A stretch of 64,000 nucleotides of DNA, taken from assembly GCA_963732405.1 (NCBI GenBank), contig CAVSZG010000005.1, positions 620,001 through 684,000 on the forward strand. The letters run 5' to 3'. How positions within the stretch are numbered: position 1 is the first letter of the stretch; each line of letters opens with the position of its first letter. The notes beneath the pieces were generated by a model. That model did not search any database and was not told the DNA's origin. It saw only the letters and a program-made list of their open reading frames with translations. This stretch comes from JAUIAI01 sp963732405 (GTDB lineage Bacteria; Pseudomonadota; Gammaproteobacteria; Burkholderiales; Burkholderiaceae_E). The position numbers and the translations under genes were made by a program. This document shows positions 18,183-27,445 of the stretch, one piece after another.

Positions 18183-19385
18183 TCAGGGCTTGCCGGCGAT
18201 GATTCCGCGGGCCAGCAGGTCGGCGATGCGCGTCTCCGACAGGCCCAGCACTTCCTTGAGAATCTCACCCGAGTGTTCGCCCAGCGAAGGCGATGCGCGC
18301 CGGATGCTGCCCGGTGTATCGGACAGACGGACCGGCATGCCGACCATTTCGACCGGCCCGGCGCGCGGGTGATCAACCTTGACCATGGCCTCGCGGGCGC
18401 GCACCTGCGGATGGTCGACGACCGTATCGATCCGGTTGATCGCCCCCATCGGAATGCCGGCCGGCAGAAACACGGCCTCCCAGTCTTCGTAGCTGCGCGC
18501 CAGCAAGGCCTGCTGCAGAATCTGGATGAGTTCGCTGCGGTGCAGGTTGCGATCGGCATTTCGGGTGAAACGCGGGTCGCTCAGCAGTTCCGGATGGCCG
18601 ATCAGCGGACAGAAAATTTTCCAGAGCTTCTCGCTGCCCACCGCGAGCGCGATGTCGCGGGTCCGGGTTTGAAAGGTCTGGTAGGGCAACAAGGCCTTGT
18701 AGGCCGTTCCCATGGGTCCCGGCACCTCGCCATCGGCCTGGTAGGAACTGATGTTCACATTGAGCAGGGACAACTGTCCCTCGAGCATCGACATGTCGAC
18801 ATACTGGCCCTGGCCGGTGTGCTCCTTGACCCGCAAGGCCATCATGATGCCGAAGGCCGCGTACATGCCGGCCGTCAGGTCGGCAATCGACACGCCGCAA
18901 CGCGACCCACTGGTGCCCGGCTCGCCGGTGATGCTGATCATGCCGCTCTCGGCCTGAACGACCAGATCGAGCGCTGCCCGATTCCGGTAAGGGCCATCCT
19001 GCCCGAAGCCGGAAATCGAGCAGAAGACGATGCCCGGATTGCGCGCGCGGGCCACCTCATAACCGAGCCCCAGACGATTGAGCGCATCGACCCGGAAATT
19101 CTCGAGCACCACATCGACCTTGTCATACAGGTCCAGGCACAAGGCCTTGCCTTCTTCACTCTTGAGGTCGATGGACAGACCTCGTTTATTCCGGTGCAGG
19201 GAAACGAAGTAGGAACTCTCGTCCCCGGGCAGGGGCACGCCCCAGGCACGGGCGATATCGCCGGTCACGGGCGTCTCGAGCTTGAGCACGTCGGCACCAT
19301 AGTCGGCCAGCATGGTCGAACAATGCGGACCGGCCAGTGCATGGGAAAAGTCCAGGACGCGAATGCCGTCGAGCGGTGATTTCAT
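18183..19385 (-). CDS. CaiB/BaiF (class III) CoA-transferase
   Basis: The 400-residue protein is a typical member of the formyl-CoA transferase family. The catalytic aspartate is Asp169 in GVSIADLTAGMYAAF, at the same position as in oxalobacter formyl-CoA transferase. The N-terminal Rossmann part (LDGIRVLDFSHALAGPHCSTMLADYGADVLKLE) is standard. It moves CoA between carboxylic acids; the acid partner is not evident. The gene faces the ene-reductase and lies downstream of the EamA gene by 36 bases, so it may be the last gene of the alaC-to-eamA run. Confidence 0.93.
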   Translation of the reverse strand: MKSPLDGIRVLDFSHALAGPHCSTMLADYGADVLKLETPVTGDIARAWGVPLPGDESSYFVSLHRNKRGLSIDLKSEEGKALCLDLYDKVDVVLENFRVDALNRLGLGYEVARARNPGIVFCSISGFGQDGPYRNRAALDLVVQAESGMISITGEPGTSGSRCGVSIADLTAGMYAAFGIMMALRVKEHTGQGQYVDMSMLEGQLSLLNVNISSYQADGEVPGPMGTAYKALLPYQTFQTRTRDIALAVGSEKLWKIFCPLIGHPELLSDPRFTRNADRNLHRSELIQILQQALLARSYEDWEAVFLPAGIPMGAINRIDTVVDHPQVRAREAMVKVDHPRAGPVEMVGMPVRLSDTPGSIRRASPSLGEHSGEILKEVLGLSETRIADLLARGIIAGKP

Positions 19386-19421
19386 GAAGAATTCCGGTGG
19401 GTGGTGAACGAAGTTAAACGA

Positions 19422-20345
19422 TCAACTGTTGAGCAGGACGATGACACCGAGCACGATCAGGCCGATGCCGATACCTTCGGGCCGACTGGTTTGCTGCGAG
19501 AACAGACGACGTGAGACGAGCTGCGCCATCAACACCTCGACCAGCGCCAGCGTGCGCACGCGCGACACGGCCTCCAGGGCAAAGGCCAGAAACCACATCT
19601 GCGAGGCACCCGCACCGAGCAGGCCGGCGATCATCGACGGGCGCCAGGCGCGGGCAATCGCGGTCAGCGTGGCCGGTTCGCGCCACAGCAGCCAGCCACT
19701 GAGCAACAGCGATTGCAGCAGCAGTGCGCAGGCCAGGGTCGAGGTCGCGCGGATGTAGAAGGCCGAATCACCCAGTGCGAGGATGGCCCCTCGAAAGCCA
19801 ACGGCCGACAGCGCGAACATGCCGCCAGCGGCCACGCCGATGAGCACCGGCGTCCAGGATTTGCTCGCGGTATTCATGGCGGCATCATCGCCAGCCCGGC
19901 GCGGCCACGACATGAGCACCACGCCCAGCGTGGCGACCAGAATCGCAGCCAGCGCGATCGGCCCTACCCGCTCGCCCAGGAATATCGCGGCAAACAGTGC
20001 CACCTGCACCGGCTCGGTCTTGATCGCCGCCGTGGTCACGACGAAAGACCGGGACCGCATCGCCGCGAGCATCCAGGCAGTGGCCACGATCTGCGCGATG
20101 GCACCCAATAGCAGCCAGGCGACAAAGGGCAGGCTGAACCGAAGCGTCGGCCAGGGCACGAGGGCCGCTGTGATCGCCAGAAACAGCAACGCGAACGGCA
20201 GGCCGAACAGAAAGCGCACATGGGTCGCGCCGGTCGTGCCCAGCGTTGCCGTCAGTCCGCGTTGCATGGCATTGCGGGCGGTCTGGCCGCCAGCGGCCAG
20301 CAGCGTGAACAGGATCCAGAGCCAGCCTGGCAATGCGTCATCCAT
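19422..20345 (-). CDS. EamA (DMT superfamily) transporter
   Basis: The 307-residue protein has about ten transmembrane helices in two EamA repeats (first half ending SFVVTTAAIKTEPVQVALFAAIFLGE, split as AAIKTEPVQ and FLGERVG; second half LALVEVLMAQLVSRRLFS). The substrate is probably a metabolite or amino acid exported from the cytoplasm. The ATG at 20345 lies inside the last codons of crcB, an 8-base overlap, so it is coupled to it. Confidence 0.88.
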   Translation of the reverse strand: MDDALPGWLWILFTLLAAGGQTARNAMQRGLTATLGTTGATHVRFLFGLPFALLFLAITAALVPWPTLRFSLPFVAWLLLGAIAQIVATAWMLAAMRSRSFVVTTAAIKTEPVQVALFAAIFLGERVGPIALAAILVATLGVVLMSWPRRAGDDAAMNTASKSWTPVLIGVAAGGMFALSAVGFRGAILALGDSAFYIRATSTLACALLLQSLLLSGWLLWREPATLTAIARAWRPSMIAGLLGAGASQMWFLAFALEAVSRVRTLALVEVLMAQLVSRRLFSQQTSRPEGIGIGLIVLGVIVLLNS

Positions 20346-20718
20346 TGGCAAGCCGGATACCCAGGGCAACCGCGCCGATCGATCCCGCCAGATGCAGGGC
20401 CGAATGTGCGAAGGCCCAGCCCAGCTGGCCACGCTGCAGCATCACGACCGATTCGAGCGAAAAGGTCGAGAAGGTGGTGAGCGCCCCCAGAAAACCCGTG
20501 GTGATGGCCAGGCGCCAGATCGGATCGATGCTGGGATGACGATCGAGCCAGGCGACCGCGATGCCGATCATCAGGCCGCCGGCAATATTGGCCAGCAGCG
20601 TGCCCATGGGCAGCACACGATGCAGGCCATTGAGCCAGAGCGCCAGCGCATAACGCGACCAGGCGCCGATCACGGCGCCCACCGCGATGGCCACCCAGGC
20701 GCCAGCCGGCAGGCTCAA
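20338..20718 (-). CDS. crcB: Fluoride ion exporter CrcB/Fluc
   Basis: This 126-residue protein with four transmembrane helices is a Fluc dual-topology fluoride channel. Family hallmarks are GAVIGAWSRYAL, GTLLANIAGG (the Asn lines the pore) and the central FLGALTTFSTFSLE break with its Thr/Phe/Ser run. No fluoride riboswitch is visible upstream: the start lies 18 bases after the moaE stop, so the gene is expressed with the molybdopterin genes. Confidence 0.94.
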   Translation of the reverse strand: MSLPAGAWVAIAVGAVIGAWSRYALALWLNGLHRVLPMGTLLANIAGGLMIGIAVAWLDRHPSIDPIWRLAITTGFLGALTTFSTFSLESVVMLQRGQLGWAFAHSALHLAGSIGAVALGIRLANG

Positions 20719-20736
20719 GCCCTGCCTCGCAACACC

Positions 20737-21216
20737 CTACCAGCGAGCGGCGGCATCATCATCACTCGACCGCGCGGCCACCCAGCGACTGCCCTGCCCG
20801 GTCTGTTCCTGCTTCCAGAACGGGGCACGGGTCTTGAGGAAATCCATGATGAACTCGCAGGCGCGAAACGCCTCGCCCCGGTGCGCGGCACTCACGAGCA
20901 CCAGCACGATTGCATCCAGCGGCTCCAGTCGGCCCACCCGGTGCACGACCCGCGCCCCATAAATATCCCAGCGCTCGAAGGCCTGCACGCAGATCTCGTC
21001 CAGCGCCTTCTCGGTCATGCCGGGATAGTGCTCGAGCGTCATCGTGCTCACCCCACTGCCCTCGTTCATGTCACGAACGGTACCGATGAAGGCCGCCACC
21101 GCGCCGATTCGCGCATCGCCGCCCTGCAGCGCCGCGATTTCCTGATTGACGTCGAACGGGCCGGTCTGAACACGGACCTGTGAATGACGCCTCGAGTCGT
21201 CCTGGCTGGTGCTCAT
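20737..21216 (-). CDS. moaE: Molybdopterin synthase catalytic subunit
   Basis: MoaE, with MoaD, converts precursor Z (cPMP) into molybdopterin. The 159-residue protein has FIGTVRDMNEG, LEHYPGMTEKAL, the HRVGRLEPLDAIVLV segment and the catalytic region SAAHRGEAFRACEFIMDFLKTRAPFWKQE, with conserved His, Arg and Lys residues. It starts 5 bases after moaD. The C-terminal end is a short Asp/Ala-rich tail. Confidence 0.96.
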   Translation of the reverse strand: MSTSQDDSRRHSQVRVQTGPFDVNQEIAALQGGDARIGAVAAFIGTVRDMNEGSGVSTMTLEHYPGMTEKALDEICVQAFERWDIYGARVVHRVGRLEPLDAIVLVLVSAAHRGEAFRACEFIMDFLKTRAPFWKQEQTGQGSRWVAARSSDDDAAARW

Positions 21217-21221
21217 GACCG

Positions 21222-21479
21222 TCAGCCGCCGGTCACAGGTGGAAAGAAGGCCACTTCGGCTCCCTCGTGCAGACCGGCTTCAGGCCCGGCCACGGCATGG
21301 TCGAGCGCACTGCGCACGGCCCGCTCCGGTGCCAGGGCCTGCATCCAGACCTCGCCACGGCCCGCCAGCCATTGCTGCAATTCGCCCACGGTGGTCACGT
21401 GATCCGGCAACTCGACCCGTTCATGGGAGGTGCCGACGGCTTCACGCAGACTGGCAAAAAAACGGATATTGATCTTCAT
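21222..21479 (-). CDS. moaD: Molybdopterin synthase sulphur carrier subunit
   Basis: This 85-residue ubiquitin-like protein (MKINIRFFASLREAVG) ends in PPVTGG. The C-terminal Gly-Gly is adenylated and thiocarboxylated to donate sulphur in molybdopterin synthesis. I chose the ATG at 21479, which gives the family start; it lies 10 bases after moeA and 5 before moaE. Confidence 0.95.
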   Translation of the reverse strand: MKINIRFFASLREAVGTSHERVELPDHVTTVGELQQWLAGRGEVWMQALAPERAVRSALDHAVAGPEAGLHEGAEVAFFPPVTGG

Positions 21480-21489
21480 GGTCGTTCGC

Positions 21490-22710
21490 TCAGTGAAGCA
21501 GACTGTCGAAGGACAGGAAACGCAGGCGCTGGCCACGCTCGATCGGCGACCCGGGTGGATTGTCGATGAGTCCGTCGCCCCAGACGGTCGAGGTCAGCAC
21601 GCCCGAACTCTGGTTGCGGAACAGCTCGAGTCGGCCCGCCTCATTGATTCGGGCGCGCAGGAATTCGCGCCGCCGGTCCGGCTTGGGCAGATCAAAATCG
21701 GCCACCAGTTCGATGGCCCTGGGCAGGCAGTCCGCAACGCCCGCCATGCGCAGAATGAAGGGGCGCACCAGCAGCAGAAAGGTCACGAAACTGGACACCG
21801 GATTGCCAGGCAGTCCGATGAAGTGCGCCGGCCCCTGTGGATCGTTCCGGCGGATCTGCCCATAGGCGAGTGGTTTGCCCGGCTTGATGTTGAGTTGCCA
21901 CAGGCGGATTTCACCCTCGGCCTCGACAGCCGGCTTGACATGGTCTTCCTCACCCACCGACACGCCGCCCGACGTGACGATGAGATCATTGGCCAACGCG
22001 GCCTGGCGCAAAGCGGCGCGCGTGGCGGCCAGTGTATCGGGCACGATGCCCAGATCGGTGATCTCGCAACCGAGGGCACGCAACAGACTCACCAGCACGA
22101 ATCGGTTGCTGTTATAGATCGCACCGGGCCGAAGGGGTTCGCCTGGCATGGTCAGTTCGTCCCCGGTGAAAAAACAGGCCACGCGCACCGGTTGCGCCAC
22201 GACCACCCGGGCCAGACCCACCGATGCCGCCAGGCCGACGGCTTGCGGTGTCAGTCGCGAGCCAGCCGGCAGAATCACCTGGCCCCGGGCAATGTCCTCG
22301 CCGCGTCGCCGGATCCACTGACCCGGTTCGGGAGCCTTGTCGATGAGGATCGAATCGCCATCGACCGTCACGGCCTCCTGCATGATGACCGCATCGGCTC
22401 CTGGCGGAATGCCGGCGCCGGTGAATATGCGTGCGGCGCTGCCCGGCGCCAACGGCTCGCCGGTGTGTCCGGCCGGAATCCGCTGCGTTACCCGCAGTCG
22501 CGCACCGTCGGCCAGACCCGACGCACTGACCGCATAGCCGTCCATCTGGGTATTGTCCATCGGCGGCACGTCGATGTCGGAGATCAGCTCGGCGGCCAGG
22601 ACCCTGCCGGCCGCGGCCAGGGTTGGAATCGTTTCGGTGGGCACCGGACGCGAGGCATGGCCCAGCAGTTCGGCAAGCGCCGGTTCAAGCGGTCGCAATG
22701 GTTGGGACAT
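21490..22710 (-). CDS. moeA: Molybdopterin molybdenumtransferase
   Basis: MoeA inserts molybdate into adenylylated molybdopterin. The 406-residue protein has the four-domain order: N-terminal MDNTQMDGYAV, the MogA-like domain with FFTGDELTMPGEPLRPG and TSGGVSVGEEDHVK, and the C-terminal LPGNPVSSFVTFLLLV. The start overlaps the mobB end by 26 bases, so translation is coupled. It lies in the order mobB-moeA-moaD-moaE. Confidence 0.96.
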   Translation of the reverse strand: MSQPLRPLEPALAELLGHASRPVPTETIPTLAAAGRVLAAELISDIDVPPMDNTQMDGYAVSASGLADGARLRVTQRIPAGHTGEPLAPGSAARIFTGAGIPPGADAVIMQEAVTVDGDSILIDKAPEPGQWIRRRGEDIARGQVILPAGSRLTPQAVGLAASVGLARVVVAQPVRVACFFTGDELTMPGEPLRPGAIYNSNRFVLVSLLRALGCEITDLGIVPDTLAATRAALRQAALANDLIVTSGGVSVGEEDHVKPAVEAEGEIRLWQLNIKPGKPLAYGQIRRNDPQGPAHFIGLPGNPVSSFVTFLLLVRPFILRMAGVADCLPRAIELVADFDLPKPDRRREFLRARINEAGRLELFRNQSSGVLTSTVWGDGLIDNPPGSPIERGQRLRFLSFDSLLH

Positions 22711-23227
22711 GTCGTGACGCCAGAAAGTCGGTGATGAACAAGGTGATGGCACCCGGGTCGGCCAGGTCGAGTACCGGCAGTGTCGGTGCGAGGCCATCGA
22801 TCCGCAGGCGCTCGGCCGGCACGTCGCTGGCGATCGCCACAATGTGTGGATCCTGCGGCCAAAGCGCCGGCTTACCCGTGCTGGGCCGATGAACCTCGAG
22901 CTTGGGAATCGCCGCGCTCTTGTAGCCTTCGACCAGGACCAGATCGCAAGGCGAGAGGCAGGCCAGATGGTCGGACAGTCCGGGCTCGGCTCGACCACGC
23001 AACTCGTGCATCAATACCCAACGATGCGCGGAAGCAATCAGGACCTCGCTCGCACCCGCCTCACGATGACGATAGGAATCCTTGCCGGGTCGATCGACGT
23101 CGAAGCGATGATGGGCATGCTTGATGAGCGAGACGGAGCGCCCCATCGCCACGAAACGCGGGATGAGCTGCTCGATGAGGGTCGTCTTGCCCGAGCCGGA
23201 GAAACCGGCAAAACCAAATACCTGCAT
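22685..23227 (-). CDS. mobB: Molybdopterin-guanine dinucleotide biosynthesis adaptor protein
   Basis: MobB is a GTP-binding adaptor that helps MobA attach GMP to the molybdenum cofactor. The 180-residue protein opens MQVFGFAGFSG with the P-loop GFSGSGKTTL (about residues 7-16), then LIKHAHHRFDVDRPGKDS and a DLVLVEGYKS motif, all family features. I took the ATG at 23227; an in-frame GTG at 23239 adds four residues. It follows thrC by about 90 bases. Confidence 0.92.
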   Translation of the reverse strand: MQVFGFAGFSGSGKTTLIEQLIPRFVAMGRSVSLIKHAHHRFDVDRPGKDSYRHREAGASEVLIASAHRWVLMHELRGRAEPGLSDHLACLSPCDLVLVEGYKSAAIPKLEVHRPSTGKPALWPQDPHIVAIASDVPAERLRIDGLAPTLPVLDLADPGAITLFITDFLASRHVPTIATA

Positions 23228-23316
23228 GCGGCGTATCACTCGCGCTGATGAGGGCCCGCGCGCCGGAATGGAACAGCATCAAGTCTACCCCGATGCGGAT
23301 TCACTACCCGGATTCA

Positions 23317-24744
23317 CTACCCTGCTGGCGCCGCGGTGACCCGCTCGGCGATGTAGCGCTTCAGCGCCGGCACCGAACGGGGCAGCCAGGTGTAACGCTG
23401 CACGGCCTCGGTTGGTGCGATGAAACCGGCCGGTAGCGGCGGCGTGATGCCCAGTGCTTCCTGGATGGTGTCGGCAAACTTGATCGGCAAGGCCGTTTCC
23501 AGGCAGACCATCGGTACCTGGGGCTCTTGCCAGGCCTGCGCCACGAACAGGCCGTCGGCGGTATGCGGATCGACGATTCGGCCGCAATCCTGATGAATCC
23601 GCCGGATGGTGTCGATCCGGTTGGCGTGAGTGCTGCGCCCCGAGACGAATCCGGTCGCGGCCAGACGGGCCGCGTGAGGGGTGGCCGAGAGGTCGAAAAA
23701 ACCCTGGCTGCCAAGCTGCTGCCACAGGTTGGCGAGCTCGCCACCATCGCGGCCGACCAGATCGAAGATGTATCGCTCGAAATTCGATGCCTTGCTGATG
23801 TCCATGGACGGACTGGAGGTGGCATGGGTGTCGTCCCGGCCGCGCACCCGGTAGCAGCCGGTCCGGAAGAACTCGTCGAGCACGTCGTTCTCGTTGGTTG
23901 CCACCACCAGCCGGCGGATCGGCAAACCCATCGACCGGGCGATATGCCCGGCCAGAACATTGCCAAAATTGCCGCTGGGCACGGTGAAGGACACCGGCTG
24001 ATCATTGCCCGTGGTGGCGGCGAAATAGGCCTTGAAATAGTAGACGGTCTGGGCAAGCACTCGTGCCCAGTTGATCGAGTTGACCGCGCCGATCGAGTAG
24101 CGCGACTTGAACCCGAGATCTTCGGACACCGCCTTGACCATGTCCTGGCAGTCGTCGAACACGCCGTTGACCGACAGGTTGAAGATATTGGGTTCGTTGA
24201 GCGAGAACATCTGGGCGCGCTGGAAGGCGCTCATGCGTCCGGCCGGCGACAACATGAACACATTGACCCCGCGACGGCCACGCATGGCATATTCGGCCGC
24301 GCTGCCGGTATCGCCGGAGGTCGCCCCCAGGATGTTCAAGGCCTCGCCGCGCTGGGCCAGCACCCACTCGAACAACTGCCCGAGCAGTTGCATGGCGACA
24401 TCCTTGAACGCGAGCGTGGGCCCGTTGGACAAGTGGCAAAGCAGCAGGCCGGGGGCCAGTTCGCTGACTGGCGTGATCGCGGCACTGCCGAAGATGGCGG
24501 GGCTATAGGCCCGATCGATGATGGTTCTGAGTGCCGGCTCCGGAATATCGGTGGCAAAGCGGGCGATGATCTCGTAGGCCAGGGCCGAATAACCGAGTGG
24601 GCGCCACTGAGCCAGCGTCGCGGCGTCGACCTGCGGATACCCGGCCGGCATCACCAGGCCGCCGTCGGGTGCCAGGCCGCCCAGCAGCACATCACAGAAG
24701 CCGTCGGCGCCCAGGGCCGCGCCGCGTGTGGAAACGTAGCGCAC
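23317..24744 (-). CDS. thrC: Threonine synthase
   Basis: This PLP-dependent enzyme converts O-phosphohomoserine to threonine. The 475-residue length is that of the long (E. coli/yeast-like) class. The Schiff-base lysine is in SNGPTLAFKDVAMQ, the PLP-phosphate loop is TVPSGNFGNVLAG, and GATSGDTGSAAEYA is conserved. The start is GTG inside TAGTG, overlapping the hom stop by one base, so the last two threonine-pathway enzymes here are coupled. Confidence 0.96.
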   Translation of the reverse strand: MRYVSTRGAALGADGFCDVLLGGLAPDGGLVMPAGYPQVDAATLAQWRPLGYSALAYEIIARFATDIPEPALRTIIDRAYSPAIFGSAAITPVSELAPGLLLCHLSNGPTLAFKDVAMQLLGQLFEWVLAQRGEALNILGATSGDTGSAAEYAMRGRRGVNVFMLSPAGRMSAFQRAQMFSLNEPNIFNLSVNGVFDDCQDMVKAVSEDLGFKSRYSIGAVNSINWARVLAQTVYYFKAYFAATTGNDQPVSFTVPSGNFGNVLAGHIARSMGLPIRRLVVATNENDVLDEFFRTGCYRVRGRDDTHATSSPSMDISKASNFERYIFDLVGRDGGELANLWQQLGSQGFFDLSATPHAARLAATGFVSGRSTHANRIDTIRRIHQDCGRIVDPHTADGLFVAQAWQEPQVPMVCLETALPIKFADTIQEALGITPPLPAGFIAPTEAVQRYTWLPRSVPALKRYIAERVTAAPAG

Positions 24745-26129
24745 TAGGTCAGATCCTCCAGACGGATACGCACGATGCGACCGATCACCGAGGCCAGGCC
24801 TTCGATGCGCTGGATCGCCTCATCCATGCGGCGCTCGATCGTGCGGTGGGTCAGCAGGATCACGTCGGTATGCTGGCTTGCCTGCGCCGGCGCGGGCTGC
24901 AGCACCGATTCCAGCGAGATTCGCGCATCGGCCAGATAACGCGTGATGTCGGCGAGCACACCGGGTTCGTCGGCCACCCGCAGGCGCAGGTAGTAGGCGG
25001 TTTCGGTCTCGCCCATCGGCAGGATCGGCGAGCTGGCCTGCGAATCGGCGAGCGATTCGGCCTGGAAGGCCAGATGCGGCACGCGGTGCTCGGGATCGGC
25101 GGTGAGCGTGCGTGCCACGTCGATAAGATCGGCCACCACGGCACTGGCGGTGGGCAGGGCGCCGGCTCCCTGGCCGTAGTAGAGGGTCTGGCCCACGGCA
25201 TCGCCTTTGACCCAGATCGCATTCATCGCGCCTTCGACATTGGCGATGAGTCGTTTTGCGGGCACGAGGGTGGGATGCACCCGCAGCTCGATGCCACCGG
25301 CCGAACCTTCTGTACCTGCCCCCGCCACTGATGCCGATCGGGCGTCGACTGGCTCGCGGCGGCGCGCCATGGCGATCAGCTTGATCCGGTAGCCCAGATT
25401 GCCGGCATAGGCGATATCGCGTCCGTCCAGACCATTGATGCCCTCGACATAACAGCGGTGAAACTGCACCGGCACGCCAAAGCCGATGGCGGCGATCAGT
25501 GAGAGTTTGTGCGCCGCGTCCACGCCTTCGATATCGAAGGTTGGGTCGGCCTCGGCATAGCCAAGCGCCTGCGCATCAGCCAGCACGGCGTCGAATGAGG
25601 CGCCGCGGTCACGCATCTCGGACAGGATGTAATTGGTGGTGCCATTGATAATGCCGGCGATCGATTCGATGCGGTTGGCACTGAGTCCCTCGCGCAAGGC
25701 CTTGATGATCGGGATGCCACCGGCCACGGCCGCCTCGAAGGCCACCATCACGCCGCGCGCCGAGGCGGCGGCAAACAACTCATTGCCATGATGGGCCAGC
25801 AAGGCCTTGTTGGCCGTGACCACGTGCTTGCCGCCCCGGATCGCCGCGTTGACCAGATCGAGCGCGGGTTGTTCACCGCCGATGAGTTCGACGACGACGT
25901 CGATGTCGGGATGGGTCACGATCTGCATGGGGTCTGCGACGAACTGCGCCCGGTCGGCCAGGCGTTCGCGCGCCCTGGACTCATTTCGGGCGCTCGCATG
26001 AGTGATCACGATACGCCGACCGGCACGTCGAGAAATCTCCAGCGCATTGCGCGTGAGCACCTCGAGCGTGCCGGTGCCAACCGTACCCACGCCGAGCAGA
26101 CCGACCCGCACCGGGCCGTATTTTTCCAC
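24744..26129 (-). CDS. hom: Homoserine dehydrogenase
   Basis: Hom reduces aspartate semialdehyde to homoserine. About 461 residues: NAD(P)-binding GLLGVGTVGTG at 11-20, the catalytic region HVVTANKALLAHHG with the conserved Lys108, INGTTNYIL, and a C-terminal ACT domain (from about residue 385, YYLRLRVADEPGVLADITRYL in part) for threonine feedback. I chose the GTG at 26129 because GGAGA precedes it; the longer frame upstream overlaps alaC and is not conserved. Residues 257-278 (Ala/Gly/Ser-rich) look like an insertion relative to the usual 435-440-residue enzyme. Confidence 0.94.
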   Translation of the reverse strand: MEKYGPVRVGLLGVGTVGTGTLEVLTRNALEISRRAGRRIVITHASARNESRARERLADRAQFVADPMQIVTHPDIDVVVELIGGEQPALDLVNAAIRGGKHVVTANKALLAHHGNELFAAASARGVMVAFEAAVAGGIPIIKALREGLSANRIESIAGIINGTTNYILSEMRDRGASFDAVLADAQALGYAEADPTFDIEGVDAAHKLSLIAAIGFGVPVQFHRCYVEGINGLDGRDIAYAGNLGYRIKLIAMARRREPVDARSASVAGAGTEGSAGGIELRVHPTLVPAKRLIANVEGAMNAIWVKGDAVGQTLYYGQGAGALPTASAVVADLIDVARTLTADPEHRVPHLAFQAESLADSQASSPILPMGETETAYYLRLRVADEPGVLADITRYLADARISLESVLQPAPAQASQHTDVILLTHRTIERRMDEAIQRIEGLASVIGRIVRIRLEDLT

Positions 26130-26149
26130 CGTTGAATTCTCCGAAAGGG

Positions 26150-27394
26150 TCAGGCCGCGGCCTGGACGATCAGGCCGTCGCGCCGGAACATGTCGCGGAT
26201 GCCGCGCACCGCCTGGCGGGTCCGCTGCTCGTTTTCGATCAGGGCGAAGCGCACATGGTCGTCGCCATAGTCGCCAAAGCCGATACCCGGCGACACCGCC
26301 ACCTTTGCCTCGAGCAGCAGCTTCTTGGCGAATTCGAGCGATCCCATGGCCTGATAGGCCGACGGGATTCGGGCCCAGATATACATCGAGGCGCGCGGCG
26401 AGGTGACCGGCCAGCCGGCCTCGCGCAAGCCCTTGACCAGCACGTCGCGACGCGACTGATAACTTCGGCGCACCTGCTCGACGCAGTCCTGCGGCCCTTC
26501 GAGCGCAGCAATCGCCGCCACCTGGATCGGCGTATACATCCCGTAGTCGAAATAACTCTTCAGGCGCGCCAGGGCACTGACCATGGACTGATTGCCAACC
26601 ATGAAGCCGATCCGCCAACCGGCCATGTTGTAACTCTTGCTCATGGTGAAGAACTCGACCGCGACATCGCGCGCGCCCTCCACCTGCATGATCGAGGGCG
26701 CCTGATAGCCATCAAAGACGATGTCCGCATAGGCCAGATCGTGCACGACCAGGATATTGTGCTCCTTGGCCAGGGCGACCACGCGTTCGAAAAATGGCAG
26801 CTCCACGCATTGCGCGGTCGGATTGCCTGGAAACCCGAGAATCATCATCTTGGGCTTGGGAATCGACTCGCGGATGGCCCGCTCGAGTTCTTCGAAGAAA
26901 TCGGTGTCGGGGGTCATGCGGACCGAACGGATGTCCGCCCCGGCGATGACCGCACCATAGATGTGAATCGGATAACTCGGATTGGGCACAAGTACGGTGT
27001 CGCCGCGATCGAGGGTGGCGAGCATCAGATGAGCCAAGCCCTCCTTGGAACCGATGGTGACGATGGCCTCCTGATCGGCATCGATCTGAACCCCGTAACG
27101 ATCGCGATACCAGGTCGAAATGGCCCGGCGCAGCCGCGGAATGCCACGCGAGACCGAATACCCATGGGTGTGCTCACGCTGGGCGACTTCGACGAGTTTG
27201 GCCACGATGTGCGGCGGTGTCGCCCCGTCGGGGTTGCCCATGCTCATGTCGATGATGTCTTCACCCGCACGGCGTGCCTGCATCTTGAGCTCGCCCGTAA
27301 TGTTGAAGACATAGGGCGGCAAACGCTGGATTCTGGCGAACTCGGACTGCGCCGCGGCTGGCTCGGCAGGGTGTATGGGCGGGGTTGGCGTCAT
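26150..27394 (-). CDS. alaC: Alanine-synthesising aminotransferase (AlaC family)
   Basis: This 414-residue fold-type I PLP aminotransferase converts pyruvate and glutamate to alanine. The Schiff-base lysine is in TMSKSYNMAGWRIGF, with the PLP-binding Asp/Tyr in VVHDLAYADIVFDGY and a C-terminal arginine in DDHVRFALIEN. The N-terminal FARIQRLPPYVFNI is typical of AlaC/YfdZ. It lies 20 bases before hom, the standard alaC-hom-thrC order. Its start is 13 bases from a perfect palindrome shared with the divergent gene. Confidence 0.93.
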   Translation of the reverse strand: MTPTPPIHPAEPAAAQSEFARIQRLPPYVFNITGELKMQARRAGEDIIDMSMGNPDGATPPHIVAKLVEVAQREHTHGYSVSRGIPRLRRAISTWYRDRYGVQIDADQEAIVTIGSKEGLAHLMLATLDRGDTVLVPNPSYPIHIYGAVIAGADIRSVRMTPDTDFFEELERAIRESIPKPKMMILGFPGNPTAQCVELPFFERVVALAKEHNILVVHDLAYADIVFDGYQAPSIMQVEGARDVAVEFFTMSKSYNMAGWRIGFMVGNQSMVSALARLKSYFDYGMYTPIQVAAIAALEGPQDCVEQVRRSYQSRRDVLVKGLREAGWPVTSPRASMYIWARIPSAYQAMGSLEFAKKLLLEAKVAVSPGIGFGDYGDDHVRFALIENEQRTRQAVRGIRDMFRRDGLIVQAAA

Positions 27395-27406
27395 GGTGGC
27401 GAATCA

Positions 27407-27427
27407 AAAATGCTAATTTAGCATTTT
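27407..27427. promoter_or_regulatory. Perfect palindrome, possible two-way promoter or operator
   Basis: Ten-base arms AAAATGCTAA and TTAGCATTTT flank a single T. The AT-rich stretch stands out in a GC-rich chromosome and lies midway between the starts of alaC (minus) and the Mth938 gene (plus). Each strand also reads as an extended -10: TGCTAATTT on plus (27411-27419) and TGCTAAATT on minus (27423-27415). The site could therefore be an operator, a symmetric bidirectional promoter, or both. Confidence 0.6.
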
Positions 27428-27445
27428 GAACCCGCCCGGATCGCC

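Noticed and set aside
20719..20736. Fluoride riboswitch before crcB
   Set aside because: Only 18 bases separate it from moaE, too few for the aptamer.
19783..21183. A 466-codon plus-strand frame over eamA, crcB and moaE
   Set aside because: All three minus-strand genes are conserved and tightly packed; this frame is low-complexity and unlike any family.
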